NCBI RefSeq assembly: GCF_022965755.1
Contig: NZ_CP095187.1
Location: 2,108,001-2,172,000, forward strand
Reading direction: 5' to 3'
Length of the DNA: 64,000 nucleotides
Origin: Pseudoxanthomonas sp. F37
GTDB lineage: Bacteria; Pseudomonadota; Gammaproteobacteria; Xanthomonadales; Xanthomonadaceae
The notes under the pieces: generated by a model
The model's database searches: none
What the model was told of the DNA's origin: nothing
The model's input: only the letters and a program-made list of their open reading frames with translations
Shown: one piece after another, positions 11,248 to 19,618 of the stretch
Numbering within the stretch: the stretch's first letter is position 1
Layout of the letters: each line of letters starts with the position of its first letter
Translations under genes and position numbers: made by a program

Positions 11248-12297
11248 CTATGGGGCCGGGGCGTCGGGATTCAAGGCCGCGCCCAGCACATCGGCGGCCG
11301 CCTGCACCACCGGGATGACCCGGTCGTACGCCATCCGCGTGGGCCCGATGACGCCCAGCACGCCCAGCACCTGCCCGGCCGCCATGTACGGCGCGGTCAC
11401 CACCGACACCCCGTCGTGCGGCGCCAGCCCGGTGTCCTCACCGATGAAGATGCGCACCCCCGGCGCGCGGATCGTGCGTTCCAGCAGCTGCAGGATCTCG
11501 CGCTTGCGCGCGAAGGCCTCGAACAGCTCGCGCAACCGCTCCAGGTCGGCCAGTTCCTGCACGCCCATCAGCCGGGTCTGCCCGGCCAGCACCACGTCGT
11601 CGTTGGGCGGCGTCAGCGCCTGCTCCGCCAGTTCGATGGATTCGGCCAGCAGGCCCTCCATCTCGGTCTGCGCCCGGCGCAGGTCGCGCAGCAGGCTGGC
11701 GCGGATGTCCGCCAGCGAGCGCCCGGCGAACTGGGCGTTGAGATAGTTGGCGATGCGCTCCAGTTCGGAGCGCTCGTACGGACGGCGGGTCTCGATGACC
11801 CGGTTCTGCACGTCGTTGTCGGCGAACACCAGGATGGCCATCACCCGTTGTCCGTCGAGCGGCACGAAATCGATGTAGCGGAAGGCGAACTGCTCGCGTC
11901 GCGGCACGCTGACCACGCCCACGAAATGGGTCATGGCCGACAGCAGCTCGGACGCATTGCCCAGCAGGGCCTGCGTTCCGGCGCCGCTGGGAAGTTCGGC
12001 GCGCAGGCGCGCCACCTCGCCTTCGCCCAGCGACTTCACCTGCACCAGGCTGTCGACGAACACCCGGTAACCCTGGGCGGTGGGAATGCGCCCGGCGGAG
12101 GTGTGCGGGGAACTGAGCAGCCCCACTTCCTCCAGTTCCGCCAGGATGTTGCGGATGGTGGCCGGACTGACTTCCAGCCCGGCATGCCGGGCCAGGGTCT
12201 GCGACCCCACCGGTTCGCCGTCGCGGATGTAGCGCGAGATCAGCGTGCGCAGCAACTGGCGGGCACGGGGGTCCAGCGAGGGCGACGGGGAGTTCAT
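11248..12297 (-). CDS. hrcA: heat-inducible transcription repressor HrcA
   Basis: HrcA (349 residues) represses chaperone genes by binding CIRCE inverted repeats and is kept active by GroEL in the known family. The N-terminal winged helix ([30 protein letters not shown], then [18 protein letters not shown] and [10 protein letters not shown]) is typical. It heads the hrcA-grpE-dnaK-dnaJ cluster and is divergent from recN across 88 bases. I see no CIRCE element (TTAGCACTC-N9-GAGTGCTAA) upstream here, so its targets are probably elsewhere, such as groESL. Confidence 0.95.
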   Translation of the reverse strand: MNSPSPSLDPRARQLLRTLISRYIRDGEPVGSQTLARHAGLEVSPATIRNILAELEEVGLLSSPHTSAGRIPTAQGYRVFVDSLVQVKSLGEGEVARLRAELPSGAGTQALLGNASELLSAMTHFVGVVSVPRREQFAFRYIDFVPLDGQRVMAILVFADNDVQNRVIETRRPYERSELERIANYLNAQFAGRSLADIRASLLRDLRRAQTEMEGLLAESIELAEQALTPPNDDVVLAGQTRLMGVQELADLERLRELFEAFARKREILQLLERTIRAPGVRIFIGEDTGLAPHDGVSVVTAPYMAAGQVLGVLGVIGPTRMAYDRVIPVVQAAADVLGAALNPDAPAP

Positions 12298-12303
12298 GCC
12301 CGC

Positions 12304-12332
12304 TAGATAACGTCGTGCCCGCGGCTTTGCAA
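12304..12332 (-). promoter_or_regulatory. candidate promoter for hrcA
   Basis: On the minus strand TTGCAA and TATCTA are 17 bases apart, and CTTGCAAA also resembles a sigma-32 -35 box. The -10-like box ends only six bases before the hrcA ATG, which would give a nearly leaderless message; no good ribosome binding site precedes that ATG. The promoter is therefore tentative. Confidence 0.3.
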
Positions 12333-12385
12333 GCCGTGCCCGTCCGGTCTCAGAACTTGCGCCTGCTCCGCTTACAATCCGCCGC

Positions 12386-14053
12386 ATGCTCAGACATCTC
12401 GCCATCAAGGATTTCGCCGTGGTCCGCGCCGCCGAACTGGAATTCGGCGAGGGCATGACGGTCATCTCGGGTGAAACCGGCGCCGGCAAGTCGCTGCTCG
12501 TCGATGCCCTGGGTTTCCTGTCGGGCCTGCGCGCCGACAGCGGCGTGGTCCGGCATGGCGCCGAGCGCGCGGAACTGTCGGCCGAGTTCGCCGCGCCCCC
12601 CGGCTCGCCCGCCCAGGCCTGGCTGGCGGACAACGAACTGGACGACGAGGGCCAGTGCCAGCTGCGTCGCGTGATCCGTGCCGACGGCGGCTCCCGCGCC
12701 TGGATCAACGGGCGCAGCGTCACCCTGTCGCAACTGGCCGACCTGGCCGGGCGGCTGGTGGAAATCCATGGCCAGCACGAGCACCAGTCCCTGCTGGCGC
12801 GCAACAGCCAGCTCGACCTGCTGGATGCGTTCGCCCGCAACGACGCCTCGCGCGCCCGGGTGCGCGAGGCGGCCCGCGCGTGGTCGGCCCTGCTGCACGA
12901 GCGCGAGCAGCTGTCGGGCCAGGGCGATGTCTCCGACCGCATCAACTATCTGGAACACCAGCTGGCGGAGCTGCAGCGCGAAGACCTTTCGCCCACCGCG
13001 CTCGAACAGCTGGTCGCCAGCCACCGCCGCCAGGCCCATGCCACCGGCCTGATCCAGGCCTGCGACGCCGCGCTGGGGCAGCTCGCCGGGGACGATGCGC
13101 CGTCGCTGACCCGGCAACTGCAGCAGGTGCGGGCCGATCTCGCCCGCCAGGCCGAGCACGAACCGCGCCTGCGCGATGTCGATGGCCTGCTCGACGGCGC
13201 CGCCATCCAGATCGAGGAAGCCCTCTCCCTGCTGGGCCAGGTGCGCGACGACCTGGACGGCGAGCCCCTGCAGTTCGACGCCCTGGAGCGCAAGCTGGCC
13301 CGCGTGCACGACTTGGCGCGCAAGCACCGGGTGCCGCTGGAGGGCCTGCAGGAGCAGCACGACCGGCTGGCCGCCGAACTGGACAGCCTGCGCGGCGCCG
13401 GCGAGCGCCTGCTGAAGCTCAGCGACGAGATCGCCGCCGCCCGCCAGCAGTGGCGCGAGGCGGCGGGCGCGCTCAGCCGCACCCGCCAGCGGGCCGCCCG
13501 CGCCCTGGGCGATACCACCACCGCCCTGATCGCCGAACTGGGCATGGGCGGCGGACGCTTCGAGATCGCGCTGGAGCCCCAGGACGGCGAGCGTCCCGAC
13601 CCCACGGGGGCCGAACGGGTCGAGTTCCTGGTGTCGGCCAACGCCGGCCAGCCGCCACGGGCGCTGCGCAAGGTCGCCTCCGGCGGCGAGTTGGCGCGCA
13701 TCTCGCTGGCCATCGAAGTGGCGGCGCTGGGGCTGGATGCGGTGCCCACCATGGTGTTCGACGAGGTGGATACCGGCATCGGCGGCGCCGTGGCCGAGAT
13801 CGTCGGCCAGAAACTGCGCGCCCTGGGCGCCGAGCGCCAGGTGCTGTGCGTCACCCACCTGCCCCAGGTGGCGGCGCAGGGACATGCGCACTATCGCGTC
13901 AGCAAGGCGCCGGTGGAGGGGGTAACCCAGAGCGCGGTCGAGAAACTCGGCGCCAGGCAGCGGGAAGAGGAACTGGCCCGCATGCTGGGTGGCGTGGAAG
14001 TCAGCAAGGAAGCCCATGCCGCCGCGAAGCGGCTGCTGGCCAATGCGGGTTGA
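12386..14053 (+). CDS. recN: DNA repair protein RecN
   Basis: RecN is an SMC-like ATPase acting in recombinational repair of double-strand breaks. The 555-residue protein has Walker A GETGAGKS at residues 29-36, a long central coiled coil (about 150-370), the ABC signature region (KVASGGELARISLAIE) and Walker B TMVFDEVDTGIGG near 455. Length is normal. It is divergent from hrcA. I found no LexA-like operator in the 88-base gap, so SOS control is not evident. A strong hairpin follows at 14079-14122. Confidence 0.96.
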   Translation: MLRHLAIKDFAVVRAAELEFGEGMTVISGETGAGKSLLVDALGFLSGLRADSGVVRHGAERAELSAEFAAPPGSPAQAWLADNELDDEGQCQLRRVIRADGGSRAWINGRSVTLSQLADLAGRLVEIHGQHEHQSLLARNSQLDLLDAFARNDASRARVREAARAWSALLHEREQLSGQGDVSDRINYLEHQLAELQREDLSPTALEQLVASHRRQAHATGLIQACDAALGQLAGDDAPSLTRQLQQVRADLARQAEHEPRLRDVDGLLDGAAIQIEEALSLLGQVRDDLDGEPLQFDALERKLARVHDLARKHRVPLEGLQEQHDRLAAELDSLRGAGERLLKLSDEIAAARQQWREAAGALSRTRQRAARALGDTTTALIAELGMGGGRFEIALEPQDGERPDPTGAERVEFLVSANAGQPPRALRKVASGGELARISLAIEVAALGLDAVPTMVFDEVDTGIGGAVAEIVGQKLRALGAERQVLCVTHLPQVAAQGHAHYRVSKAPVEGVTQSAVEKLGARQREEELARMLGGVEVSKEAHAAAKRLLANAG

Positions 14054-14078
14054 GGCGAGGAAAGAGTCAATAGGAACG

Positions 14079-14122
14079 AGGAACGAGTGAAAGCGCGGCA
14101 TCGCCCGCTTTCACTCGTTCCT
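14079..14122. repeat. 17-base-stem hairpin between recN and fur
   Basis: AGGAACGAGTGAAAGCG (14079-14095) is repeated perfectly in inverted form at 14106-14122 around a 10-base centre. The genes on both sides converge here, so the stem could end transcripts from both, though neither side has a T run. Flanking GAGGAAAGAGT and CTCGTTCCTGCCTACTG extend the symmetry imperfectly. It belongs with the GAGTGA-type hairpin at 39884-39927. Confidence 0.65.
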
Positions 14123-14154
14123 CGCTTCTCGTTCCTGCCTACTGCTTCCTGGCT

Positions 14155-14559
14155 TCAGCGCTTCTTGCGCACGTACAGCACCAGCGAGTGTTCTTCCAGC
14201 TCGTAGCCGTGCCGGGCGGCGATCTCGCGCTGCAGCTTCTCGATCTCGCTGCTTTCGAACTCGATGATCTTGCCGGTGTCCACGTCCACCATGTGGTCGT
14301 GGTGGCCGCCGCGGTCCAGTTCGTAGACGGCCTGGCCGCCTTCGAAGTTGTGCTTGAGCACCAGCCCGGCCGCCTCGAACTGGGTCAGCACGCGATAGAC
14401 CGTCGCCAAGCCGATCTCGTCGCCGTGCTCCAGCAGCTGCCGGTAGATGTCTTCCGCGCTCAGGTGGTGCTGGGAGTTCTTCTGCTCCAGCAACTCCAGG
14501 ATGCGCATGCGGGGGTGGGTGACCTTGAGGCCGACTTTGCGAAGGTCCTGCGATTCCAT
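14155..14559 (-). CDS. fur: ferric uptake regulator Fur
   Basis: Fur (134 residues) is the iron-dependent repressor of iron uptake genes. The N-terminal winged helix (LKVTHPRMRILELLEQ, SAEDIYRQL, GLATVYRVLTQFEAAGLV) and the metal-binding part (GGHHDHMVDVDTGKIIEF) are plain. It lacks the CxxC pairs of many Fur proteins. The ATG at 14559 has GGAG six bases before it; the longer frame to 14847 is rejected. It is divergent from bamE, a pairing known in Xanthomonas and Pseudomonas. Confidence 0.97.
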   Translation of the reverse strand: MESQDLRKVGLKVTHPRMRILELLEQKNSQHHLSAEDIYRQLLEHGDEIGLATVYRVLTQFEAAGLVLKHNFEGGQAVYELDRGGHHDHMVDVDTGKIIEFESSEIEKLQREIAARHGYELEEHSLVLYVRKKR

Positions 14560-14661
14560 GGCGTCTCCGTTCACTCTCGGTTTAGCGCCAGCTGCCTGAA
14601 GCTCGGTTGCGGCGGTCCGGGGGAGTGTATCATCGGCCCGATTTCCCACCGTACCTGTCCA

Positions 14662-15054
14662 ATGCGCAAATTCCTGCTGGTTGCCGTCCTCGCTTCCGCC
14701 ACCGCCGGCTGCGGCATCCTGTACAAGCAGCCGATCTACCAGGGCAACCTGATCGAGAAGACGGCCGTGGACCAGCTGCAGGTGGGCCAGAGCAAGCAGC
14801 AGGTGCAGTCGTTGCTGGGCAGCCCGTCCATCGCCGATCCGTTCCATGCGGACCGCTGGGACTACACCGCCAGCAACCGCACCAATCGCCGCGGCACCAC
14901 CGAGATCAAGAACCTCACCCTGCTGTTCAACGGCGACACGCTGGCCAGCTGGGAAGGCGAGTACTTCCCCGAGGCCGACCTGCAGCTGTCGCGCGACGTG
15001 CGCAAGTTCGGCCCCAACCTGGCCAAGGAAAAGAAGAAGGGCGGCCGCCGCTGA
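14662..15054 (+). CDS. bamE: outer membrane assembly lipoprotein BamE (OmlA/SmpA)
   Basis: A 130-residue lipoprotein of the BAM complex that inserts beta-barrel proteins in the outer membrane. The signal peptide MRKFLLVAVLASATAG is followed by Cys17 as lipid attachment site. The SmpA/OmlA domain shows GNLIEKTAVDQLQVGQSKQQVQSLLGSP and DRWDYTA. The C-terminal tail is rich in Lys/Arg. The fur-omlA divergence is the order described for Xanthomonas. Confidence 0.95.
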   Translation: MRKFLLVAVLASATAGCGILYKQPIYQGNLIEKTAVDQLQVGQSKQQVQSLLGSPSIADPFHADRWDYTASNRTNRRGTTEIKNLTLLFNGDTLASWEGEYFPEADLQLSRDVRKFGPNLAKEKKKGGRR

Positions 15055-15066
15055 GGCGCGGCCCTC

Positions 15067-15315
15067 CTACTTGAGCGCGCGCCGTCGGCGCGCCTCCTTC
15101 GGATCGATCAGCAACGGCCGCAGCACTTCCACGCGGTCGTTTTCGTTCAATACCGTGTCCGGCGTGGCCATGACGCCATGGATCGCCGCCGCCGGGTGTG
15201 CGGCATCGGCGAAACCGCTTGCCGCCAGCGCCTCCCTGACGGTGGCGCCCTCGGGCAGGTCCAGCACCACCGATTCGAACCGGTGGGGCCAGGCGCGGAT
15301 CACCTCCACCCGCAC
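15067..15315 (-). CDS. rnfH: RnfH family (UPF0125) ubiquitin-fold protein
   Basis: A small 82-residue protein with a ubiquitin-like beta-grasp fold of the RnfH/UPF0125 family. Visible family features are the N-terminal VEVIRAWPHRFESVVLDLPEGATVREAL and the NDRVEVLRPLLIDPKEARRRRA end. Its biochemical role is not settled. It starts with GTG 15315, one base after the ratA stop (TGACGTG), so the two genes are probably co-translated. This pairing is the usual ratA-rnfH (ratAB) arrangement next to smpB. Confidence 0.92.
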   Translation of the reverse strand: MRVEVIRAWPHRFESVVLDLPEGATVREALAASGFADAAHPAAAIHGVMATPDTVLNENDRVEVLRPLLIDPKEARRRRALK

Positions 15316-15316
15316 G

Positions 15317-15745
15317 TCATTGCCCGCGGTCGGCGGCGCGCACGAAGTCGTCCACCATCCGGTCGGCCAATCCCTGGAAGCCCAGGGCCATCGCCGGGCC
15401 CAGCAGGCGGCTGGAAGGCTCGAACTCCAGGGTCAGGGTCACCTTGCAGGCCGACTCGTCCAGCGCATGGAAATCCCAGCGCCCGTGCAGCTTGCGGAAC
15501 GGGCCGTCGACCAGGTTCATGTCGATCCGGTGGGGCCGGTCCAGCGCATTCTCGGTGGTGAACCAGGTGCGCAGCGAGCCCAGACCCAGGTCCAGGCGCG
15601 CCACCAGCCTGGCCTCCGCCTGCTCGATCAGCTCGGCGGCGCTGCACCAGTCGAAGCGGCGCGGGTAGGCCGCCACGTCGTTGACCAGGTCGAACATCCG
15701 GGTGGCCGAGTGTTCGACCAGGGCGCTGCGGCGGATCGTATGCAT
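15317..15745 (-). CDS. ratA: RatA/COQ10-like START domain protein
   Basis: A 142-residue polyketide cyclase/START-domain protein of the RatA (YfjG)/COQ10 family. It is named in E. coli as an inhibitor of 70S ribosome assembly, while eukaryotic relatives bind coenzyme Q; which applies here is open. It begins [34 protein letters not shown] and shows the W-x-F and [16 protein letters not shown] strands. ATG 15745 is chosen over the frame start at 15817 by family N-terminus. It is divergent from smpB. Confidence 0.9.
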   Translation of the reverse strand: MHTIRRSALVEHSATRMFDLVNDVAAYPRRFDWCSAAELIEQAEARLVARLDLGLGSLRTWFTTENALDRPHRIDMNLVDGPFRKLHGRWDFHALDESACKVTLTLEFEPSSRLLGPAMALGFQGLADRMVDDFVRAADRGQ

Positions 15746-15786
15746 GTGGCTCGCGTGGGGTTCCGCCTTCGGCGACAATAGGACGG

Positions 15787-16275
15787 ATGGCAAAGAAACC
15801 CGACAAGAATAAAGCAATGGGCACGATCGCGCTGAACAAGCGCGCCCGGCACGAGTACCACCTGGAGCAGCGATACGAAGCCGGCATCGCCCTGCAGGGC
15901 TGGGAGTTGAAGGCCATCCGCGCCGGCCGCGCCAACATCACCGAGGCCTACGCGGTGATCCGGCATGGCGAGCTGTTCCTGTTCGGCGCGCAGATCACGC
16001 CGCTGATCCAGGCCTCCACCCACGTGGTGGCCGACGACCGCCGCACGCGCAAGCTGCTGCTGCACCGGAACGAGATCGACAGCCTGATCGGCAAGGTCGA
16101 GCGCGATGGCTACACGCTGGTGCCCACGTCGCTGTACTGGAAGGGCAACAAGGTGAAGGCCGAGCTGGCGCTGGCCAAGGGCAAGCAGACCCACGACAAA
16201 CGCGCCAGCGAGAAGGACCGCGACTGGGCCCGCGAGAAGTCGCGGGTGATGCGCCAGCACAACAAGGATGCGTGA
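15787..16275 (+). CDS. smpB: SsrA-binding protein SmpB
   Basis: SmpB (162 residues) binds tmRNA and brings it to stalled ribosomes for trans-translation. The sequence shows the family features [32 protein letters not shown], the [10 protein letters not shown] strand and a basic C-terminal tail ([17 protein letters not shown]) that enters the empty mRNA channel. Its partner RNA, ssrA, lies 232 bases downstream on the same strand. Confidence 0.97.
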   Translation: MAKKPDKNKAMGTIALNKRARHEYHLEQRYEAGIALQGWELKAIRAGRANITEAYAVIRHGELFLFGAQITPLIQASTHVVADDRRTRKLLLHRNEIDSLIGKVERDGYTLVPTSLYWKGNKVKAELALAKGKQTHDKRASEKDRDWAREKSRVMRQHNKDA

Positions 16276-16392
16276 TTCCATCGCGCGACGCGATGGAATC
16301 CCCAGGATTCGCCTTGCGAATCCTGGGCCCCGACGCACGCTGCCGATCCCCCATTCGCGCTGACGCGCGAATTCGCCCCCTTGCCAAGGGGG
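16273..16392. repeat. three consecutive hairpins between smpB and ssrA
   Basis: Three stem-loops follow smpB: GATTCCATCGC with its inverse (16273-16299), CCCAGGATTCGC with its inverse (about 16301-16328), and GCCCCCTT with its inverse (about 16374-16392). None ends in a long T run. The first starts at the smpB stop region and could stabilise the 3' end of its message. Confidence 0.55.
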
Positions 16393-16450
16393 CTTGGCTC
16401 GAAACCACGATGGCTTGAACCCTGATGCTGAACGTCGGCTCCGCCGCGCC

Positions 16451-16479
16451 TTGTGAAGCGGGGTGCCCGCCCCTACACT
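16451..16479 (+). promoter_or_regulatory. sigma-70 type promoter of ssrA
   Basis: TTGTGA (16451-16456) and TACACT (16474-16479) are separated by 17 bases. The predicted transcript start is about 22 bases before the mature 5' end of tmRNA, leaving a short leader for RNase P to remove. Confidence 0.6.
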
Positions 16480-16507
16480 GCTCCTTGTCAGGAAGTTTCT
16501 GACTCCC

Positions 16508-16861
16508 GGGGGTGCACTGGCTTCGACGGGGGTTGCAAAGTTTCCTGGTGCATGCCGAGGGGGCAGCTTTCCTCGTAAATCCAGCGGCAAAACTCTAGTT
16601 GCCAACGACGACAACTACGCTCTGGCCGCTTAAGGCCTAAGCCCTGAAACTGCTTGTGTCCGTGCTCGCAGCGTAAGGTCATCATCACGGAATCGCCGGG
16701 AGTGGTTGCCTGTCAGCACCCGGTTAACCCAAAACAGGCTGGTTCTGCGGTGCGCTTGGCCCACCGTGCTGCTGCAGGACGAGACCTAACGGCGGGATAA
16801 GCATGTAGTACCGGGGATGGAGTGCCTTCGGACGGCGGTTCAATTCCGCCCACCTCCACCA
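16508..16861 (+). ncRNA. ssrA: transfer-messenger RNA (tmRNA)
   Basis: tmRNA rescues ribosomes stalled on broken messages. The 5' end GGGGGUG pairs with CACCUCC before the encoded 3' ACCA (16858-16861), giving a seven-pair acceptor stem with one G-U. The 5' part GGGGGTGCACTGGCTTCGAC is typical, and the T arm is GGCGG-TTCAATT-CCGCC. The tag reading frame runs from 16601 to 16633 and encodes ANDDNYALAA then TAA, with GCC as the apparent resume codon. Length is 354 bases, in the normal range for a one-piece tmRNA. Confidence 0.97.
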
Positions 16862-16867
16862 ATAATG

Positions 16868-16898
16868 AAACCCCAACCGTTCTCGGTTGGGGTTTTTT
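16868..16898 (+). terminator. intrinsic terminator of ssrA
   Basis: AAACCCCAACCG and CGGTTGGGGTTT form a 12-base stem around a TTCT loop, continuing into a run of six T. It begins seven bases after the tmRNA 3' end. Confidence 0.95.
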
Positions 16899-17187
16899 CT
16901 TGCCCGATCGCGTCGGTTCCTGCGTGTTGTTGGGTCAAGCGAACCTGGACTCCAGATCAGACCGCTACTGAAAGCGGGGACGTCGGCAGCGGTGGGAGGC
17001 GGAGATCCGTTCTCGCATGACCAACAGGGCTTCCCCCTTCAGCCATCTCGCAGTCACTCCCGGAACACCTCCAGTGCACACCTCGCATTCCGGAACAAAG
17101 GCTCGGCGGCGGCGCTGACCAAAGAGCAGTGCCCCCCTTACAGGACATGACTCCCCTGCTACCTTAGATATCTTGGAGATACCTAGG
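16899..17187. other. gap after ssrA, no gene recognised
   Basis: This stretch has mixed base composition and several short frames, none with a good start or a recognisable product. I looked for a duplicated copy of the ssrA 3' end, which would mark an integrated element, and saw none here. Near its end TTGGAG (17173-17178) serves as ribosome binding site for the next gene. Confidence 0.5.
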
Positions 17188-18474
17188 GTGTTTTCTAAGA
17201 TCCTTGCTGAAGGTGTAGATCAAGTAGTACCGCTAGGTACTCATGAGGCGAGCCTCCAGTACACCGAAGGCAACCAAGGGTGCATGGGAGGAACCGTGAC
17301 GGGCCACGAATTCCGAGAAATTGGACTCTCCGGTGGTGTAGTCACCATTGAGACAATACGGACCGAGCAAGGCATGCGCCAAAGCTTGGGCTTCTCCATG
17401 ACTAGGCCCGTCCCTTCGGCGCTATGGGGTGTCTGGGCTATTCCTCCTGGCAATCCGATAGCCTTTCTGCCCTTCGGCGGCATCGGCGACGCAATGCCGC
17501 CTCGTCCGCATCCATATGCGTTTCCAGTGTATATGCCATCCGATAGCGAGGGCTTGTTCGGTAGGCAATGCCCCACGTGCCGCCGTTACTGGAGAGATGG
17601 AGGCGTAGGAGTTGTAGCCGTATGCCCGTACTGTGGCGACCGCTTCGGTTCGCACTTTTGCATAACCGAAGGCCAGATGAGATACATCCAAGCTTACGTA
17701 GCCCTTTTCGCCGAAGCCATTGATTCGGAGGTTGAGGGAACTTATACCCTCAACATGGATGAAGTGGCTGAGACTGTTTCTCGGCCCAATCAGCGTCCTT
17801 CGTACTTTTTCGCGGAAGAGGCCCAGCAGAACAAGTTTCGATGCAAGGAGTGCGGGGGCACCAACGATATCCTGGGCACGACGGGTTATTGCGCACGTTG
17901 CGGAACACGCAATGACGTTGAGTGGCTCGAACGGACGCGCCTTGCTGATATCAGGCAGCGTCTTCACTCCGGGCAGACGGCGCCCTCTGATTGTGTCCGA
18001 GACACCGTCTCCGCATTCGACAGCACTGTTCGCCAGATCGTCCAGCAATTGATTCGCCACGTACCGCTTATTCCGGCACGACGTTCTGCGTTAGAGGTTT
18101 CGTATCACTCGCTCGATAAAGTTGCTGTCGCTATCACATCTGCATTTGGTATCGATTTGTTAGAGGGCCTTTCCGGGTCCGACCAACAGTTTGTGGTCCG
18201 TATGTTTCATAGGCGCCACGTGTACGAACACAACGGCGGCATTGTGGACGAGAAATACTTGGCAGATACAGGCGACAATGTTCGCTTGGGGCAGGCCTTG
18301 TCGGAGGACGTGGAAAGCGCACAGCGATTGACTGAACTGGTCGCGCGGATGGTGCGGAACTTTGTCGCAGGCTTCCATCAACTCATTCCACCACGCGAAG
18401 AGCCGATCTCGTGGGAACAAGAGAAACAGAAGCGGATGCAGGAATTTAGGAGCCGACAGGGTCGAAGCGCGTGA
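17188..18474 (+). CDS. unknown protein with two zinc ribbons and HEPN-like C terminus
   Basis: A 428-residue protein I cannot assign to a named family. Residues 1-120 have no recognised motif. Two four-cysteine zinc-binding sites follow: C128/C131 with C146/C149 (QCPTC, VCPYC) and C219/C222 with C235/C238 (RCKEC, YCARC). Near the C terminus RRHVYEHNGGIVDEKYL (342-358) contains R343-x4-H348, the signature of HEPN ribonucleases, set between long helices. The start GTG 17188 has GGAG nine bases before it; a TTG at 17173 is also possible. Codon use is less GC-rich than in neighbours. It stands alone, directly downstream of ssrA, a common integration site, so it was probably acquired. A role in RNA cleavage or phage defence is inference only. 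Confidence 0.7.
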   Translation: MFSKILAEGVDQVVPLGTHEASLQYTEGNQGCMGGTVTGHEFREIGLSGGVVTIETIRTEQGMRQSLGFSMTRPVPSALWGVWAIPPGNPIAFLPFGGIGDAMPPRPHPYAFPVYMPSDSEGLFGRQCPTCRRYWRDGGVGVVAVCPYCGDRFGSHFCITEGQMRYIQAYVALFAEAIDSEVEGTYTLNMDEVAETVSRPNQRPSYFFAEEAQQNKFRCKECGGTNDILGTTGYCARCGTRNDVEWLERTRLADIRQRLHSGQTAPSDCVRDTVSAFDSTVRQIVQQLIRHVPLIPARRSALEVSYHSLDKVAVAITSAFGIDLLEGLSGSDQQFVVRMFHRRHVYEHNGGIVDEKYLADTGDNVRLGQALSEDVESAQRLTELVARMVRNFVAGFHQLIPPREEPISWEQEKQKRMQEFRSRQGRSA

Positions 18475-18960
18475 CCCTCTCACCCAGAAAAAATCCGAGG
18501 GGGCCCGCAGACCACCGGCGGCCCCACTTTCCCAACACCTGCCCCCGCCCTCGCAACGGGGTGGCCTGGAGGAGTGCTGAGGCGCACCTAGGCTGCCGGA
18601 GGTGGGACCCGAACACGATTAGGACTCACCCTCGGTGTCCCTGGGTCGCTCATATTCGGCCTGAAACACTTGCCATTGCTCGATGGCTAGCACCGTGCGG
18701 GGCGACCTACTGTTCATACGTACTGCCACGCCTACCCCGCCGCGCTTGCGGCCAGCGGCCCATCTGCGGCCAGGGACGCCGCCGCAATAGTGCCCACTGG
18801 CGTAGGTGCGAGCCTCAGATCTGGGCCCAGATTCAAAGTGCCGCCCCCATTCAGCCCATAGGCCGGATCCTCCAGAGGCCGGCCTTTGCGTCTCCACCGC
18901 CCGGCTAGGGGTCATCACCCACCCCCTTCCTGTAAAATCCCCGCTCTTTTGAGCCTCTGT
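18475..18960. other. 486-base gap, degenerate or non-coding
   Basis: A GC-rich imperfect hairpin (GGGGCC...GGCCCC, about 18500-18525) follows the preceding gene. The minus-strand frame 18619-18717 would give a 32-residue peptide (MNSRSPRTVLAIEQWQVFQA and 12 more) that looks like the tail of a lost gene but that I cannot name. GGAGGTGGGACCCGAACAC at 18598-18616 looks a little like an inverted tRNA 3' half, without a proper T loop. A TAAAAT box at 18933-18938 could be the -10 of the next operon. Confidence 0.4.
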
Positions 18961-19611
18961 GTGACCACTGTGCAGTACCGGACGCCCACGGCGGCCCCCG
19001 CCTTCGTCCGTCTCCTCGCCCGCCTGGGCGGGGCCGACCTGCCCGATGCCGGCCCGGTGCTGTCCGAGCGGCTGGGCCAATGGATCGACTGGAACCGTGC
19101 CGTCTCGCTGTCGCGGGCGCTCGATGGCGCCGTTGCGCCCGATGCCGGCGCCGCGACGGGCGCCGATGCGCACGCCCAGGCCGTCGCCCGGGCCCGCACC
19201 TCGCTGACGGACGCCATCCTGCGTGGCGCGCCCACCGACGCGGACGGCGACGACTTCGCGCCCTACCGCCGCCACTGCCTGGACCGCCAGCGCGCCACGC
19301 TGACCGCCACCGGCCCCCTGCGCGGACGCCTGCGCGATGCCCTGGCCCAGCGCGGCGGCGACCTGGCTCGCCTGGCCGAGGTCGACGCCGTGATGGAAAT
19401 GACCCTCAGCCCGCGCGAACAGACCCTGCTGGCCCACACCCCCACCCTGCTCGGCCTGCACTTCGAACGCCTGCGCGCCGCCGCGGATACCACCCCCGGC
19501 AGCGCCTGGCGGGCGCTGTTCCGCCGCGACCTGCAGGACGCCCTGCTGGCCGAACTCGACCTGCGTTTCCACCCCATCGACGCGCTGCTCGCCGCGCTTC
19601 GTAGCCCGTAA
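18961..19611 (+). CDS. DUF3348 family protein, first gene of a MotAB-like operon
   Basis: A 216-residue protein of the DUF3348 family, function unknown. The family-type start is TPTAAPAFVRLLARLGGADLP followed by SERLGQWIDWNRAVSLSRALDG; the middle has HCLDRQRATL and the end DLQDALLAELDLRFHPIDALLAAL. No signal peptide or membrane segment is visible, so it should be cytoplasmic and mostly helical. I start it at GTG 18961; the frame upstream is Pro/His-rich and unlike the family. It is followed after seven bases by the membrane protein gene, and the four genes appear to be one operon. Confidence 0.8.
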   Translation: MTTVQYRTPTAAPAFVRLLARLGGADLPDAGPVLSERLGQWIDWNRAVSLSRALDGAVAPDAGAATGADAHAQAVARARTSLTDAILRGAPTDADGDDFAPYRRHCLDRQRATLTATGPLRGRLRDALAQRGGDLARLAEVDAVMEMTLSPREQTLLAHTPTLLGLHFERLRAAADTTPGSAWRALFRRDLQDALLAELDLRFHPIDALLAALRSP

Positions 19612-19618
19612 TGCCTGG

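Noticed and set aside
12298-12385. CIRCE element or LexA box in the hrcA-recN gap
   Set aside because: Neither TTAGCACTC/GAGTGCTAA nor a LexA-type palindrome is present.
18598-18616. tRNA-like GGAGGTGGGACCCGAACAC string
   Set aside because: On the minus strand the T loop would read TTCGGGTC, lacking the conserved A, and no acceptor or anticodon arm fits.
16862-18960. Duplicate of the ssrA 3' end as an attachment site
   Set aside because: No direct repeat of the last bases of tmRNA was found; only a short inverted CCCACCTCC match near 18600.
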